Shown: piece by piece, positions 24,901 through 30,875 of the stretch
How the letters are laid out: each line of letters begins with the position of its first letter
Numbering within the stretch: the first letter of the stretch is position 1
Origin: Flavobacteriales bacterium
GTDB taxonomy: Bacteria > Bacteroidota > Bacteroidia > NS11-12g > UBA955
Length of the DNA stretch: 52,744 nt
Direction of reading: 5' to 3'
NCBI GenBank assembly: GCA_947463095.1
Contig: CANHRE010000007.1
Coordinates: 1-52,744 of the forward strand
Position numbers and translations under genes: made by a program
Notes under the pieces: generated by a model
What the model was told of the DNA's origin: nothing
What the model saw: only the letters and a program-made list of their open reading frames with translations
Database searches by the model: none

Positions 24901-27900
24901 GAATCCGAAATCGCATCTGCACTGTTCCGATACACCGGATACTTCGCGCGTGGCGTGGGATTCAGGTAGTACAAGTTATTGTTGCTTCGGTCAGAGTAGT
25001 TGGTGTTGGTAATACCGGTTGTTGTTTTCCAGAAGCCTGCAGTTAAACCGGTAGTTGCTGAACCAGGCGTTGAAGTGTTGTAGAAGATATTGTTGAACAC
25101 ATCGGCTGTTCCGCTTGAGCCGGGCCAGAACAGCGCTGCCGTGCTGAAACTGCTCGCCGATCCTGATGTATTCAGGAATACCGTGTTGTTAAAAATTCTT
25201 GCCGGTAGGGAAGGTGTGGACGTCATGGCAACCTCAATACCTGCCGCCGAAACAATTGACGGTGCAGTTGTGCTGATGTTGTTAGGTCCACTGATATTGG
25301 CAATGCGGTTGTTCCACACCGTGTAGTTACCATATCCACCGATTGCTATACCGCGACCATAACCATAAGCACTCAGGTTGCTGATATCAGAGATGATGTT
25401 ACCTCCTACAAAAATCCAGTTCGTTGTGGACGTTGACGTAAAGTTCAATCCGGTGGCAATCGAGTTGGCCGTTGATGTGGAATTGGTTACCACCCGGCTG
25501 ATGCGGTTGCGCAGGATGAATATCGAATCACCGATGGATAGCGAATAATCTATACCCAACGCTGTGGTAGTTCCTGCTGTTATGTTGGTGAACAACGAGT
25601 CAACTACGTTGTCACTGATTTCTATGTAATCACCATAACCGGAATAAATACCACGGATGCTTCCAAAACCATGAATCCTCCTGACAGTGTTGTTCTTCAT
25701 GATCAGGTTGTTGGATGAAGAAGTACCATGGCGCATACCCTCAACCGTAACAGCCGATGTGCTGTTCTCCGGACCATAGATTCCGAACACTGTGTTGCCG
25801 CGCATAAAATGCGTTCCATTCGTCGGTGAACCAAAGTCGTAATAACCATAAAAGATACCGGTTCCTGCACTACCCGGCACTATCAGGATGTTGGCAATCA
25901 GGTTGGAATCCGCCTGATACCAGGGGGTCGACACACTGTTCAAAATACCATAGCTGGTTGTACCATTACTCAATATATAGATACCGTCAGCGGGATTTAG
26001 GCCCCCAATGATGTTGCGGCTCAGTTCATACCCCTTTAGGTATGAGGTACTCGACACGGATGAGATGCCTGTAAACTGGTACGCACAGGTATCATCGTTA
26101 ATGATATTTTGGCGTACATACGCCTTTTCAATCATACCGCTGCTGTTACCCCAGTTGATGCCGGTGAAACTGCCGGTGCTGAAATTTACCCTGGAGTTGG
26201 TAACGCGGTTGCCAATAATCTGCAACCCATCTTTTACATAGGAGGTAACTGCAATACCAATGAAGCTGCCGTTGGCATTGAAGCAACGGTCCACGGTATT
26301 GTCGTTAAATACCATCCGGCAAACGCCGCCCAAATCGGTAAGCGCTCTGATGCCATATACGGTTGAACCTGATACCAGGTTGTTTCTGACAATGGTTGTG
26401 TTATTTCTACAAAAGGTGATTGCATTGTTGATTCCCTGTCCGGAAATCCAGATACCGTTAATACCGGTGCTGGCCGGAATGGAGGAGTACCCGATTTGGT
26501 TGTTGTTGTCAACCCGGTTGTTTTGTACCAGAAGCCTGTTGATGTTGTAGGTTTTGATGCCATTTTCTGCAAAACCCAGTACCAAATTGCCATTGGCAGC
26601 CAGCGCTCCACCAATAATGATGTCCTGGTCTATGTGCGTATAAGGAATGGTTCCATCCACAGCACCCCTGAACAAAATGCCGCTGTAAGCATTGATTACC
26701 GTATCGCTTTCCAGGGTGTCGAACTGACAACGACCTGAAGCCGAGATTGGGGTAATGGTTGTTGTAAGCGCATTGTTGGCTGCCGGTACAAAGGCAATAC
26801 CCTTGTTGCCGTTCTCAAACAAGGTCGGGCCCGAGTTGAATACCGGTGCTGCAAACCATATTCTGCTGTTGCGGATGGCTACGTTCTGAGATGCATTAAT
26901 GTTGCTGGCGCGGAACACAATAAAGGCCGCCTCCATCTGCGCTGCTCCGGTGGTATTGGAGTCGGACAGGTTTATACCGTCTATGGTTACGTAGTCAGAA
27001 CCGTGCAATGCCCATATATAGTCGACAGTTACTGAAGAAGTACTCAGGGTATTGGTACCTACTCCCGCGGTAATCTGGGGTTTGGCGCCGCTGCCGAAAG
27101 CCTGGAAGCGAATGGGGTTTGCTGCCGTGCCAGTTGTTGTGAGGTTAATGCCGGCTGCAGGCGCTGTTTCTCTGTGGCCTCTGGCCACATATACGTTAAC
27201 CGGTCCGCTGATGACACCACTGTTCAGCGCGGTGACAATTGAATTAATGGTAGGATAACATGCACTGGGAACCAGGTAGTTTCCACTGAAGCCAGTACCT
27301 GTTCCAACGGTGTATGTAAAATTGGCTCCCCCGTTGTTACCCAGATTCAGGGTGGCCATGTCATGTCCACTTTCTCCGAAAGAAGTAACATCAGCACGAA
27401 TGGCCGACAGTGATTTTGGAGATGTGTATATATAATAATATAAGGAGGTACCCGCTGTTTGGCAAGGAATGATAGCTCTGACGCTGGTGCCGCTCACGGT
27501 CATTTGAACCAGTGTTGATGTGGCAAATGTGGAACTGGTGCTCCAGCGCAGATAAACCTGTTCGCCGGAAGCAGGCGTTGAGCCAAGCACTGCTGTAACA
27601 AGTACACTGTTGCCCGGATTCACTGCACCGGCAGCAGGACTTTGGGACACCGAGGTAACGCTTGCCGGATTGAAGGAAGTTTCCAACACCGACATATTTT
27701 CGTTAGTCGGTATGGCACCTGTGCTGCGCTCCGTAATGTTTACAGTATAATATCTTCCTGCGGTTACTGAAGGATAGAATCCACTGGTTCCTCCTGAAGA
27801 AGTGTTGAAGGTAGCCGTAGCAGTAGTTGAAGGAAACGCTGTATTCGGCGTGATGTATTGATTGTAGCCCGCCAATGTAACCGGACCGCTATACGGACGC

Positions 27901-28154
27901 CAGTTTGTGGTATAGTTGGGTGAGGCCGCTGTACCTGTGGCAAATTCCCACTTCCTTGTACCGGAAGATGCTGATGAACTTGCCTGGAGTCGAACCTGCC
28001 TGAATGCGCCGCGGTCGGTAAGGTTATACGTGCTGTAAGACCCGCTAACCACTTCCGTTCCAAGTACCGTTGCCTGTCCGGAAACCGTCTGTGAACTGTT
28101 CACAAAAATCATGGCTGCAAATGCCGCCGTGAGTGCTTTGTAGAATTTATGCAT
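9924..28154 (-). CDS. Giant secreted T9SS substrate: three beta-helix modules, Ig-like repeat array, type A sorting domain
   Basis: Single 6,076-aa ORF. Signal peptide MHKFYKALTAAFAAMIFVNSSQTVSGQA; repeated N-rich beta-helix signatures (xxIxxNxIxNxxxxxxxxGIY); 29 repeats ending VRAEGTCNxTxCVS; C-terminus VALYPNPATTSVNLAIDL...GTYKLELGAISEGQYMVVVKNGSMRAVKRFTKL. Confidence 0.95.
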   Translation of the reverse strand: MHKFYKALTAAFAAMIFVNSSQTVSGQATVLGTEVVSGSYSTYNLTDRGAFRQVRLQASSSASSGTRKWEFATGTAASPNYTTNWRPYSGPVTLAGYNQYITPNTAFPSTTATATFNTSSGGTSGFYPSVTAGRYYTVNITERSTGAIPTNENMSVLETSFNPASVTSVSQSPAAGAVNPGNSVLVTAVLGSTPASGEQVYLRWSTSSTFATSTLVQMTVSGTSVRAIIPCQTAGTSLYYYIYTSPKSLSAIRADVTSFGESGHDMATLNLGNNGGANFTYTVGTGTGFSGNYLVPSACYPTINSIVTALNSGVISGPVNVYVARGHRETAPAAGINLTTTGTAANPIRFQAFGSGAKPQITAGVGTNTLSTSSVTVDYIWALHGSDYVTIDGINLSDSNTTGAAQMEAAFIVFRASNINASQNVAIRNSRIWFAAPVFNSGPTLFENGNKGIAFVPAANNALTTTITPISASGRCQFDTLESDTVINAYSGILFRGAVDGTIPYTHIDQDIIIGGALAANGNLVLGFAENGIKTYNINRLLVQNNRVDNNNQIGYSSIPASTGINGIWISGQGINNAITFCRNNTTIVRNNLVSGSTVYGIRALTDLGGVCRMVFNDNTVDRCFNANGSFIGIAVTSYVKDGLQIIGNRVTNSRVNFSTGSFTGINWGNSSGMIEKAYVRQNIINDDTCAYQFTGISSVSSTSYLKGYELSRNIIGGLNPADGIYILSNGTTSYGILNSVSTPWYQADSNLIANILIVPGSAGTGIFYGYYDFGSPTNGTHFMRGNTVFGIYGPENSTSAVTVEGMRHGTSSSNNLIMKNNTVRRIHGFGSIRGIYSGYGDYIEISDNVVDSLFTNITAGTTTALGIDYSLSIGDSIFILRNRISRVVTNSTSTANSIATGLNFTSTSTTNWIFVGGNIISDISNLSAYGYGRGIAIGGYGNYTVWNNRIANISGPNNISTTAPSIVSAAGIEVAMTSTPSLPARIFNNTVFLNTSGSASSFSTAALFWPGSSGTADVFNNIFYNTSTPGSATTGLTAGFWKTTTGITNTNYSDRSNNNLYYLNPTPRAKYPVYRNSADAISDSTMCLFTSRLTAAPQRDANSVLGVVAFQSTNYTNSNFLLVNTSTSTFAEGGGRFITGFTTDVESQNRNAVTPDIGADEFNGSVPSGSTATATITVTHPSTLAVNSGTRDAQILRSQIALSSLSSAAPVNISRLVFNTSGTTSATTSIDTAKLWYTAGNLNYSSPVLLGTRVGPNGSFAFNINQKINCAGSAYFWVTYGVRCPGAGTFVLDCQMDSLYINGVASAVTGGAPTGTRTITNVTGMSGTYTVGGTTPSYATLALAVTDLNTRGLSGPVVFDVRPGHIERATAGGIVINVNPTTCGATRPNVVNTLTIRRAAGSGAAPIISAGTGISTITGASPDAILKIVSDDYITIDGLAFRDTSLNTTTTTQAEWGIALLKRNAWDGCKRIVIQNCSIVLNKANNTSGSTRAGNGCVGVLVSNILTTAVSTSPAVTLQDGTNDDIRISNNTITNCYMPINWYGPELASQFYFIKDLRDTIANNRLTNFGGSTVETNGIQMMNANRYVISGNLIDNKADGGSDYPGTSGTFYAIRIGAGTSNTSTLENFSGGIIRNNRITWNHAPATASTIPHGGIAIYAGGRNQDITITGNRILSSNFSSNSGGTFYGVYVLPVVRNLVVSDNSIQNLNYASTKTLYGFWSSNAARYREFNRDTMLNISNTGSAGGTVYGIYHAYTTTTFPIYDSLTTMNNNVMSLVKQTPSTPGGYSFFGLYGSYQNYVNVDANSNRVNNVSGLDFEYPVYLLNGNIVRMNNNLADSISTNSTYSSATIFGLFSSAADSVTAANNTITRLYGNPSSATTMYGMVVQSCRYSEIYKNKIADLNATGASTANIMGLLSSNSFDALVHNNYVGDVKAPAMNSSTSWLTGMNLSGTAYHQVYYNTVYLNASSTGAAFNSAAINMSTSTGRYLMNNNIFYNNSTPSGAGFAAVLIRSGNGLPTSNYLQQTGNNLYYTGTSTNSIIYRNITDLVSDKTICDFLNRSVNQGNGVRDAYSLSSSLSFRSTTATSPNYLHISTSTGTAVESAGVPISTVSDDYDNDARSASKPDIGADEGSFTPLGSTLAVADTVIQIQSGLSQGARNAPILRVEVAISGSVSPPNLTRMRFNTTGTTNTARDLDSAKLYFTGTSPIFSGGAPRFGNTIANPSGTMSFTGSLPLYCNDTFYFWLAYDVKCGNGGDSVDASALDLTLAGTTYNITPSSPTGKRAISSPMSGTYTVGGTSPNYSTLADALNDVNLKGLSGAVTLNVRAGHTEVAPSGGLQLYINSSCAGFRPSRNRQLVIQKSGTGANPIVYGYNGVATNLSASPDGIFKIIGEDWVTIDGIDLEDSSTSRNPTTLMEWGYALLNSSSNDGCKRVVIRNASIRMSRRHREVAGAQVGGSGSKGILVSNLLSTDNQPLALTSRLGSHDSCRFHNLRINRVNTGIHIIGFNDAAPYNLLNQYDSVTNCRITGWGDSAIATAQQLSANGIRSSETNFFFAANNYVDNTADGGFQNYAQTLGIAVFAANANNNQNVQVQNNTIVVRQEGRNGTFVVAGVYSAAGGPNNRVLIRNNKIWNSRTFGVLPGQLYGIFTAGKPGYLLIDRDTISRDTSSNTGIYGIYAGSSSNAVLTNNVVQGLLQPVANSTQYALFHAGTSDTLRITDNLIEGDSCRSAFFGIYSGTGTHATIARNTIRNISVGGSTGSYFYGLYLPFTGVNVTVRDNVMENMRSTYYQYGIFGPGASNIGRISNNRMDRFFSGGFAGTTLSYILYQPYTASNEYYIDSNSITRDTIQNGYIYGIYANAATRRCRIADNEISNSFISQTSTSSNYLLWMAGSTLNGEILRNRFINDSLDNLTGAHFAIYHGATYTGGTMRINGNVLSNSRFSGTLYGIYSVSSGRFLHIKDNDLIGNTHGSTAFWIYPATSSQRYRYITGNRLMNNTLTGATGSTIYGIYLTNTSTDTLNYVWGNTIRNLGARNTATTIYGVYNGASGGTQLTEVYSRNILDNVFMTGLSTNSGGLYGLYLTNGLTGNSPRRFMDSNVVNSLVNQGIGPITGIYSNYGTIGVDIKGNRIDSLISFGGTIRGIEIATIGTQNFTVSRNTISDLQAYGITGAPLISGIRYAAPGAGAKLFLSNNRIANLNVPVNSSTAIRGIEIAGGGATDTAFIDYNTVYLNASTAGANLTASGIYVLATPRVMMRNNLVVNTSTPKGSGYTVAHERSSSALTTYIPGSNGNSFFAGTPGAANLIFRDGINSVQTLAAYKTLMGATRDLISVSVNPVFQSTSFLADSFLRLQVLNPANCSLNKGGVPVNYVNTDFWNFGRSATNPDIGVHEFTPIPAITTQPADTAVCPGGNAFFAVRSFPSSGVNYQWFRNGVALANGGVFSGVTRDTLRLSGVTTSNAGLYSVKVWLCAGDSITSRSAVLGVNTLSIAATGIKISPSDSVCPGATVTLEVQGGTKGTGASWRWYTGSCGGTALTTGDKITVNPTVQTVYFVRAEGTCNNTACVNDTIFIRPVSVAATGIVASADTVCPGSSVTLSVNGGTLGDKAGWKWFTGSCGGTAAGTGASITVSPTSTTRYFVRAEGTCNNTTCVDQNIRVLSNSVAPTGITVSADSVCNGSSVTLSVSGGGLGSNARWRWYSSSCGGTSVGTGASITVSPSASTTYFVRAEGTCNTTSCVSRTIKVNNFSVAASSITGNDSVCNGSSITLSVNGGSLGGNASWRWYTGSCGGTAAGTGSSITVSPSSGTTYFVRAEGTCNSTVCVSKAIKVNTLSIAATSISTTADSICNGNNVTLTRVGGSLGSNAVWKWYSSSCGGTFISSANAITVSPTATTTYFLRAEGTCNNTVCISRTVKVNALSVAANGITASPDSICNGNSVTLMPSGGSLGGNASWKWYLGNCGSTLIGTGNSLTVSPTVNTVYYLRAEGTCNASACVNRQLKVNQPSTAATSINSSVDSVCAGSSVTLTAVGGSLGSNANWKWYSGSCGGTLVGTGSYIVVNPSATTTYFLRAEGTCNNTTCVSRTVKVNALSTAASAAVAAVDSLCPGGSTSLSVSGGSLGGNASWKWYSGTCGGTLLGSGSSITVTPSATTTYYVRAEGTCNSTACVNVTVRRMSLSVSANAISATTDSVCSGGPTTLQVSGGSLGNGATWKWYSGSCGGTALGSGSSITVNPKVRTTYFVRAEGACNTTACVSKIINIRDTSIGASGLTATLDTLLPGQKTKLKVTGGKLGAGARWVWYAGGCGTGKPVGYGDSLSTAIPQQTTFYVRAEGICNSAPCVSKLIFLRDSSKAAISIIATSDTICKGKSVTLSPNGGKLGFKSSWVWYSGTCGGTKIGSGNSITVSPTVNTTYFVRAEGSINITACVVKTITVKDTSEPATSITAGNDSICAGNNTMLYVNGGKLAPGANWKWYSGSCGGTFIGTGTSVSVSPSVTTTYYVRAEGSCNNTVCVAKTIKVNRLSIAATAVTVSRDSVCNGANVTLTVSGGSLGSNAAWKWYDNNCGGTSIHSGSTLTVAPSASTTYFVRAEGTCNTTACASKAVKVNYPSVAASSISAPDSVCAGTSATLKLTGGTLGSNASWKWYSDSCGKVSVGTGSTISVAPSATTTYFLRAEGTCNSTACVSKIVKVLRNSVAATSINGPDSVCNGSSATLSVNGGSLGSNAGWKWYTSFCGGTLVGSGTSVTVTPVSATTYYLRAEGTCNNTTCLTKTVTISRGSTAASSIVASKDTTCGTSNITLTVSGGTLGTGATWKWYAGSCGGASVGTGSSVVVTPSASTTYYVRAEGICGNTACVSKTITLNALSFAASSISASDDTTCTGTDVVLTVKGGTLGTGASWKWYAGTCGGTSIGSGTTLKVSPTVTTTYFVRAEGVCNSTVCVSKSIIVEALSTAPVSVSSNATSTCGKTTVTLTVNGGSLGGRASWVWYAGNCGGTAIGKGSSINVVPTVTTSYYVRAEGPCNTTTCANATIIVNTPSTDPTSIGTTFDSTCGGSNVTLSVNGGSLGTGASWKWYTVACGGTSIGTGSSITVAPTATTTYFVRAEGICNNTVCVNRTIKVNMSSTAASSVTSTLDSICPNGAVVTLTRNGGTLGSNANWVWYEGSCGGTSIGVGNSITVTPTSSSTYYVRAEGTCNNTACVSKFIQVNTESVAASAITASVDSVCSGGSTTLRVSGGSLGSNATWKWYIASCGGIPAGTGASITVSPSVTTLYFVRAEGTCNVTNCVSKSIKVNRLSTAPTGITTTADSTCGNTNVTLSVVGGALGDNASWVWYNNTTRIGTGKSIVVSPTATTTYSVRAEGTCNNTSYVFRTIKVNIWSVAASSVSLSKDSTCGTESVRLSIVGGSLGSNARWRWYTGFCGGTAIGSGPSITTTPTATTTYFVRAEGTCNITTCAPGRTVKVNTRSVAATSISATLDSVCKGGTVKLTVNGGTLGSNATWVWYQDACGSKKLGSGLSIVVDPDITTTYFVRAEGTCNTTVCVSRSVKVLVPSTDPTQATASVKSLCGSGLVTFKVQGGSLGSNAKWVWYERGCGTGAPVAEGASVQLNVSVTTTFFVRAEGTCNTTACQSVTVQVNDFSTPATTISTTADSVCKGSTVTLSISGGSLGTAANWKWYKNGCGLGASVATGTSYSVRIDDPVTYYVRAEGTCNTTACLSVSVGVYTESHNPDKVTSSADTSCGGPITLNVVGGKLGSGAQWVWYSGACGSAYEGTGKSLTVTPAANTTYFVRAEGYCNTTVCAFKSLFTGSASTGPVSISVSNDTPCRGEEVKLTVNGGTLGKGAEWKWYHTSCGGSLQGSGTSITKVPNGSTIFFVRAEGPCNITACVNKPVRVLLPSTAAAGIVTSTDTILNGASIKLSIFGGSRGDNARWVWYKDACGKGAPIGFGSSIVVAPAGSTTYYVRAEGTCDTTVCISRTVNVWGMGVNDPDALANKVALYPNPATTSVNLAIDLISNEETSVELLDAQGRLVRTYQLSGRPGTYKLELGAISEGQYMVVVKNGSMRAVKRFTKLTP
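9927..10200 (-). other. T9SS C-terminal sorting domain of the giant protein
   Basis: LYPNPATTSVNL...VELLDAQGRLVRTYQLSG...ISEGQYMVVVKNG...KRFTKL matches the type A CTD pattern. Confidence 0.9.
10206..17685 (-). repeat. Array of 29 in-frame Ig-like repeats, about 258 bp (86 aa) each
   Basis: Counted 29 (V/L)RAEG motifs, each preceded by C-x-G...VTLxVxGGSLGxxAxWKWYxGxCGGTxxGxGxSIxVxPxxTTTY. Resembles the CHU_C-associated Ig-like family of Bacteroidota. Confidence 0.92.
17700..17960 (-). other. Classical Ig-like domain between the beta-helix region and the repeat array
   Basis: ITTQPADTAVCPGGNAFFAVRSFPSSGVNYQWFRNGVALANG...LRLSGVTTSNAGLYSVKVWLCAG. Confidence 0.8.
17965..27300 (-). repeat. Three paralogous parallel beta-helix modules, the first two each followed by a BNR_assoc_N-like domain
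   Basis: Module starts near 27300, 24180 (MSGTYTVGGTTPSYATLALAVTDLN) and 21282 (MSGTYTVGGTSPNYSTLADALNDVN); module ends PDIGADEFNGS (about 24680), PDIGADEGS (about 21775), PDIGVHEF (about 17980). Confidence 0.8.
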
Positions 28155-28237
28155 AGGTTTTTTCGTTTCGCTTTTTCTGCGAAGAAGAAGGACTACTCAC
28201 CCAACAGCACCTACACACAGTCCACTTCCCCGAACGA

Positions 28238-28245
28238 CAAATATA
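28238..28245 (-). promoter_or_regulatory. Candidate -7 box TATATTTG for the giant gene
   Basis: TAnnTTTG match about 84 nt upstream of the ATG, in the divergent intergenic region with the helicase gene. Confidence 0.45.
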
Positions 28246-28402
28246 TAAATCGCACGTATTGATTCATCATTACACGGTTTTTTTTGCGTTTCGTAGATAA
28301 ACTTTTTTAACGCCATAAACAGTTTTTATATAGTAGAACGCCTTTCTCCTGGCTGAAAACCGGGTTTTCATTCAGAAGCGCAGATCTTTGAAGCAGTTGA
28401 GC

Positions 28403-30817
28403 ATGACAACGCCAAGTGCCGTAAAAAACTGGTTTCAAAGCCGCGGCTGGAGCCCATTTCCGTTCCAGCTGGAAACAGCAGCCTATTATGAGGAACTGAT
28501 AGGTGGTTTGCTGCACGCCCCTACCGGAAGCGGTAAAACATTTGCCCTGGGTGTTCCTGCCATCGCGCATCACGCACAACGTCAGGATAAAGGCCTGCGT
28601 ATCCTGTGGATTACCCCACTGCGCGCCCTAAGTTCAGATATTTGTGCTGCCCTCCAACAGGCGGCCGACGAACTGAGCACAGGTTGGAAAGCAGCCATAC
28701 GGCATGGTGATACCGCAGCAGCTGCAAAAAAACAATTGGATCTTCACCCGCCGGAAATACTCATTACCACCCCCGAAACCCTGCACCTGCTGCTGGCCCG
28801 AAAGGGTTGTAAGGAGCGCTTTGCCGCCCTGGATGCCGTTGTGGTGGATGAATGGCATGAACTGCTGGGCAGCAAACGCGGTGTTCAGATTGAACTAGCG
28901 CTGGCTGCGCTCAGAAACCTGCGACCGGAATTGAAGGTTTGGGGTATTTCGGCTACCATCGGCAATATGGAAGATGCCTTGGATGTGCTGCACCCCGCAG
29001 GCGGAAACACCAAACTCATCAGTGCCGGAACGGTGAAAAAAACGGAAATGCACACCCTCATGCCCGATGAGTTGGAACGCTTCCCCTGGAGCGGACACTT
29101 GGGCATTCGACTTCTGGAAAAAGCAGCTAAAATCATTGAAGAATCAGGTTCCACCCTGGTTTTTACCAATACGCGCAGCCAGTCGGAAATATGGTACCGC
29201 AGCTTGTTGGAACATAACCCCGGTCTGGCAGGACGCATCGCCATGCACCATGGCTCCTTAAGCGCAGAAATTCGCTCCTGGGTTGAAGAACAACTCCATC
29301 TGGGCAGCTTGAAAGCCGTCGTTTGCACCAGCAGCCTGGACCTGGGTGTTGACTTCCATCCGGTGGATACAGTCATACAGGTTGGCAGCCCCAAGGGCAT
29401 GGCCCGTTTCATGCAAAGAGCCGGTAGAAGCGGCCACCGTCCGGATGCCAGCAGCCGCATCTACTTCCTGCCGACCCACAGCCTCGAGCTGATCGAGGCC
29501 GCCGCCCTCCGCGCAGGCATGGAAAGCAAAATCGCCGAGCAAAGAACACCCAAGGTGCGCTCTTTTGATGTACTGCTCCAATTTTTGGTAACCCTAGCCG
29601 TTGGCGATGGCTTTGAACCACAGGAAACCTTCCGTCTGATTCAGGGAACACATGCCTTCCAAAGCATCACCGAAGAAGAGTGGAACTGGTGCATCGGCTT
29701 CCTCACCACCGGCAATGCTTCGCTGGAAGCCTATGACGAATTCCGGAAGTTGCACCGTGTAGGCGACCGTTATTACATCACCAGCAGAAAAGCCGCCATG
29801 ATGCACCGCCTGAACATCGGCACCATCAGCAGCGAACAGAGCATCAGCGTGCGCATGCAGGGCGGCGAACACCTGGGCAGTATCGAGGAGTATTTCATCT
29901 CGCGCCTGAAACCCGGTGATACCTTTGTGTTTGCAGGGCGCACCCTGGAATTTATTCGTCTGGAAGGCATGGTGGCCTATGTGCGCAAAACCCAGCGCAA
30001 GAGTTCCCTGGTACCCAGCTGGATGGGGGGAAGGATGAGCCTGAGCAATGAGGTAAGCAGCCTGCTGCGCGCACAAATTGAACACTGGCAAAGTGCTGAC
30101 AGCCTGGAAATGCTCAAAGTCAAGCCCCTGCTGGAATTACAGGCCATTCGTTCCGCCGTTCCAAGCAGTAATGAGCTGCTGCTGGAAACACATCAAACTG
30201 AACGAGGCCATCACCTTTTTGTGTTCCCGTTCGAAGGCCGCATGGTGCATGAAGGCATGGCCATGCTCCTGGCATACAGGCTGAGTAAAATAAAAGAGGC
30301 TTCCTACTCACTGGCCATGAACGATTACGGCTTCGAACTGCTCTGCGCCGAGCCCATCCCGCTCATGGAAGGCCTGGAAGAAAACCTCTTCGGCACCGAG
30401 AACCTGGCCGAAGATTTATACGCCTGCACCAACTACAGCGAACTGACCCGGCGTCGTTTCAGCGATATCGCAGCCATCAGCGGCCTCATCTACCGCGACC
30501 TGCCCGACCGCGTGCTCAAAACCCGACACCTGAAGGCCAACGCAAAACTGTTCTACGAAACATTCAAAACCTATGAGCCCAATAACCTGCTGCTGCGACA
30601 GGCTGAAGAAGAAGTGTATTTCGACCAGCTGGAAGAACATCGCCTCAGGGCAGCCCTCAACAGGGCAGGAAAAAGGAAATTACTCCTGATAAACTGCACC
30701 CGCTTTACCCCCTTTGCCTTCCCCATCATGGTGGACAGCATGTCGCGCGAAATGCTCAGCAACGAACGCCTGGAAACCCGCATCGAACGCATGTTGCGGG
30801 AAGCCACAAAAGATTGA
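28403..30817 (+). CDS. Ligase-associated DNA damage response DEXH-box helicase (Lhr-core type)
   Basis: APTGSGKTFALGVPA, VVDEWHELLGSKRGVQ (DEWH), VWGISATIGN, MHHGSLSAEIRSWVEEQL, QRAGRSGHRPDA. ATG at 28403; a TTG at 28388 is possible. Confidence 0.93.
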   Translation: MTTPSAVKNWFQSRGWSPFPFQLETAAYYEELIGGLLHAPTGSGKTFALGVPAIAHHAQRQDKGLRILWITPLRALSSDICAALQQAADELSTGWKAAIRHGDTAAAAKKQLDLHPPEILITTPETLHLLLARKGCKERFAALDAVVVDEWHELLGSKRGVQIELALAALRNLRPELKVWGISATIGNMEDALDVLHPAGGNTKLISAGTVKKTEMHTLMPDELERFPWSGHLGIRLLEKAAKIIEESGSTLVFTNTRSQSEIWYRSLLEHNPGLAGRIAMHHGSLSAEIRSWVEEQLHLGSLKAVVCTSSLDLGVDFHPVDTVIQVGSPKGMARFMQRAGRSGHRPDASSRIYFLPTHSLELIEAAALRAGMESKIAEQRTPKVRSFDVLLQFLVTLAVGDGFEPQETFRLIQGTHAFQSITEEEWNWCIGFLTTGNASLEAYDEFRKLHRVGDRYYITSRKAAMMHRLNIGTISSEQSISVRMQGGEHLGSIEEYFISRLKPGDTFVFAGRTLEFIRLEGMVAYVRKTQRKSSLVPSWMGGRMSLSNEVSSLLRAQIEHWQSADSLEMLKVKPLLELQAIRSAVPSSNELLLETHQTERGHHLFVFPFEGRMVHEGMAMLLAYRLSKIKEASYSLAMNDYGFELLCAEPIPLMEGLEENLFGTENLAEDLYACTNYSELTRRRFSDIAAISGLIYRDLPDRVLKTRHLKANAKLFYETFKTYEPNNLLLRQAEEEVYFDQLEEHRLRAALNRAGKRKLLLINCTRFTPFAFPIMVDSMSREMLSNERLETRIERMLREATKD

Positions 30818-30875
30818 GTTGCTTTCCAGGAACTTTGCATTTACCTGCCACCCCCATCTGGTATTCATCATTCCC

